From Eubacteriales Family XIII. Incertae Sedis bacterium (GTDB lineage Bacteria; Bacillota; Clostridia; Peptostreptococcales; Anaerovoracaceae): 7,066 nucleotides of DNA. The first letter of the stretch is position 1. Every line of letters begins with the position of its first letter. The DNA lies in NCBI GenBank assembly GCA_031290715.1, contig JAITNA010000220.1, forward strand, positions 1-7,066, written 5' to 3'. The position numbers and the translations under genes are program-made. The notes below the pieces were generated by a model, which saw nothing but the letters and a program-made list of their open reading frames with translations, had not been told where the DNA came from and searched no databases. Shown here one piece after another: positions 6,200-7,066 of this stretch.

Positions 6200-7066
6200 T
6201 CATGCCGCGCGGAGAGCCCGCATTGCGTTCAATATCGCAATCAGCGCTACGCCGACGTCGCCGAATACCGCCGCCCACATCGAAGCGAGCCCGAGCGCGC
6301 CGAGTACGAGCAGCAGCCCTTTCACGCCGAGCGCGAATACGATGTTCTGCAGAACGATGCCGTGTGTTTTCTTCGCAATGCGGATCGCGACCGCGAGCTT
6401 CGACGGTTCATCCGTCATGAGTACCGCGTCCGCGGCTTCGATGGCCGCGTCGGAGCCGAGCCCGCCCATCGCGACGCCGACATCCGCGCGGGCGAGGACG
6501 GGCGCGTCGTTAATGCCGTCGCCGACGTAGACCAAGGTCCCCGCGTTCGCCGAACTTTCTTTGGCTTCGCGCTCGACCATCTCCAGACGCTCGACCTTTT
6601 GATCGGGGAGAAGTTCGGCAAAATACGCGTCGAGCCCGAGTTCCGCCGCCACCGCGCCCGCCGCCGCGTCATTGTCGCCGGAGAGCATGACGAGTTTTGT
6701 CACGCCGGCGGAACGCAGAGCCGCCGCCGCGGCCTTGCTGTCCGGTTTGACCTCGTCCTCGAGGATCAGACAGCCCGCGTACCGCCCGTCCTCCGCCGCG
6801 TAGACGGCGGTGCCGATCCGGTCCGCAGGGGTATACGCGATATCAAAAGCGTCCATCAGCCGCCCGCTGCCCGCGAGGATTTCCGACCCGTTCACCACCG
6901 CGCGCAGACCTTTCCCCGCGATTTCCTCATAGGCCGTCGGCGCCGCAATACCCGCACCCGCCGCCCCCGCCGCAGCGCCCGCACCCGCCGCACCCGCCGC
7001 CGCGAGGATGGCGGCCGCGATGGGATGCGTAGACGCCTGTTCGGCCGCGGCGGCAAGCCGCAGGAC
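6200..7066 (-). CDS. P1B-type heavy-metal-transporting ATPase, C-terminal part (5' end outside window)
   Basis: The frame is open from 7066 to TGA at 6202-6200, giving 288 residues; the GTG at 6898 is internal, since the residues before it (EEIAGKGLRAVV) match the family. Such pumps export Zn2+, Cd2+ or Pb2+ across the cytoplasmic membrane using ATP. Seen: THPI at about residues 13-16 (the HP motif of the nucleotide-binding domain), GKG at 51-53, SGDND at 129-133, the hinge GDGINDAP from 182, then two membrane helices. The helix pair carries K249 (GVKGLLL) and D270 (VFGDVGVAL), the Lys and Asp typical of the ZntA/CadA class rather than Cu pumps. The phosphorylation site, metal-site Cys and N-terminal metal-binding domain lie off the window. 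An Ala/Gly-rich insert sits at residues 22-39. Copper transport is unlikely but the exact metal is unproven. Confidence 0.92.
   Translation of the reverse strand, partial: VLRLAAAAEQASTHPIAAAILAAAGAAGAGAAAGAAGAGIAAPTAYEEIAGKGLRAVVNGSEILAGSGRLMDAFDIAYTPADRIGTAVYAAEDGRYAGCLILEDEVKPDSKAAAAALRSAGVTKLVMLSGDNDAAAGAVAAELGLDAYFAELLPDQKVERLEMVEREAKESSANAGTLVYVGDGINDAPVLARADVGVAMGGLGSDAAIEAADAVLMTDEPSKLAVAIRIAKKTHGIVLQNIVFALGVKGLLLVLGALGLASMWAAVFGDVGVALIAILNAMRALRAA
6950..7000 (-). repeat. 9-base imperfect tandem repeat in the ATPase nucleotide-binding domain
   Basis: On the minus strand the unit GCGGCGGGT (Ala-Ala-Gly) recurs, with variants, over 51 bases: exact at 7000-6992, 6991-6983 and 6964-6956, altered between, and partial at the end. 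It encodes a run of only Ala and Gly (residues 23-39) just after the HPIAAAIL helix, longer than the linker usual in this family. The frame is kept. Confidence 0.75.

Noticed and set aside
5829..6278. A 149-codon open frame on the minus strand between the ATPase and radical SAM genes
   Set aside because: It overlaps the end of the P-type ATPase gene, and its middle is a translation of the palindromic repeats (HSRECGNP type), a known source of false proteins. Its last part is AT-rich with no family resemblance.

Overview
The window looks like chromosomal DNA of a GC-rich member of the Bacillota (probably an anaerobic Clostridia-type bacterium). This rests on an AddB of the form with four Cys for an Fe-S cluster, a radical SAM protein that resembles clostridial homologues I recognise, an archaeal-type ATPase/DUF234 gene common in anaerobes, a strong GGAGGT ribosome binding site, and sigma-A-like promoters. 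The species cannot be named from the sequence.

Layout, left to right. (1) 1-1026, plus: 3' two-thirds of an AAA+ ATPase with a C-terminal DUF234/PD-(D/E)XK-like domain; its start and Walker motifs lie off the left edge. (2) 1042-4329, plus: complete addB, the nuclease subunit of the AddAB (RecBCD-like) recombination complex. No addA lies next to it on the visible side. (3) 4330-4405: a short convergent intergenic stretch with a palindromic repeat that doubles as a plausible terminator for addB. (4) 4406-5770, minus: a complete radical SAM protein (454 aa) with its own consensus-like promoter and strong ribosome binding site. (5) 5771-6199: a 429-base non-coding stretch holding that promoter, a 150-base AT-rich part, two inverted copies of the same palindromic repeat, and two further hairpins. 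(6) 6200-7066, minus: C-terminal part of a P1B-type heavy-metal ATPase (Zn/Cd/Pb exporter type), running off the right edge.

The genes do not form one pathway: each of the three right-hand genes appears to have its own transcription signals. The most interesting structure is in the signals. addB seems to start at or next to its own transcription start with no ribosome binding site. The radical SAM gene's best terminator is written inside the addB coding sequence, so the two convergent transcripts should overlap. A family of three palindromic repeats, with conserved ends and stems that vary while staying paired, supplies terminator-like hairpins after two different genes. I see no CRISPR array, tRNA, rRNA, transposase or defence island, and no clear case for a wholly new system.
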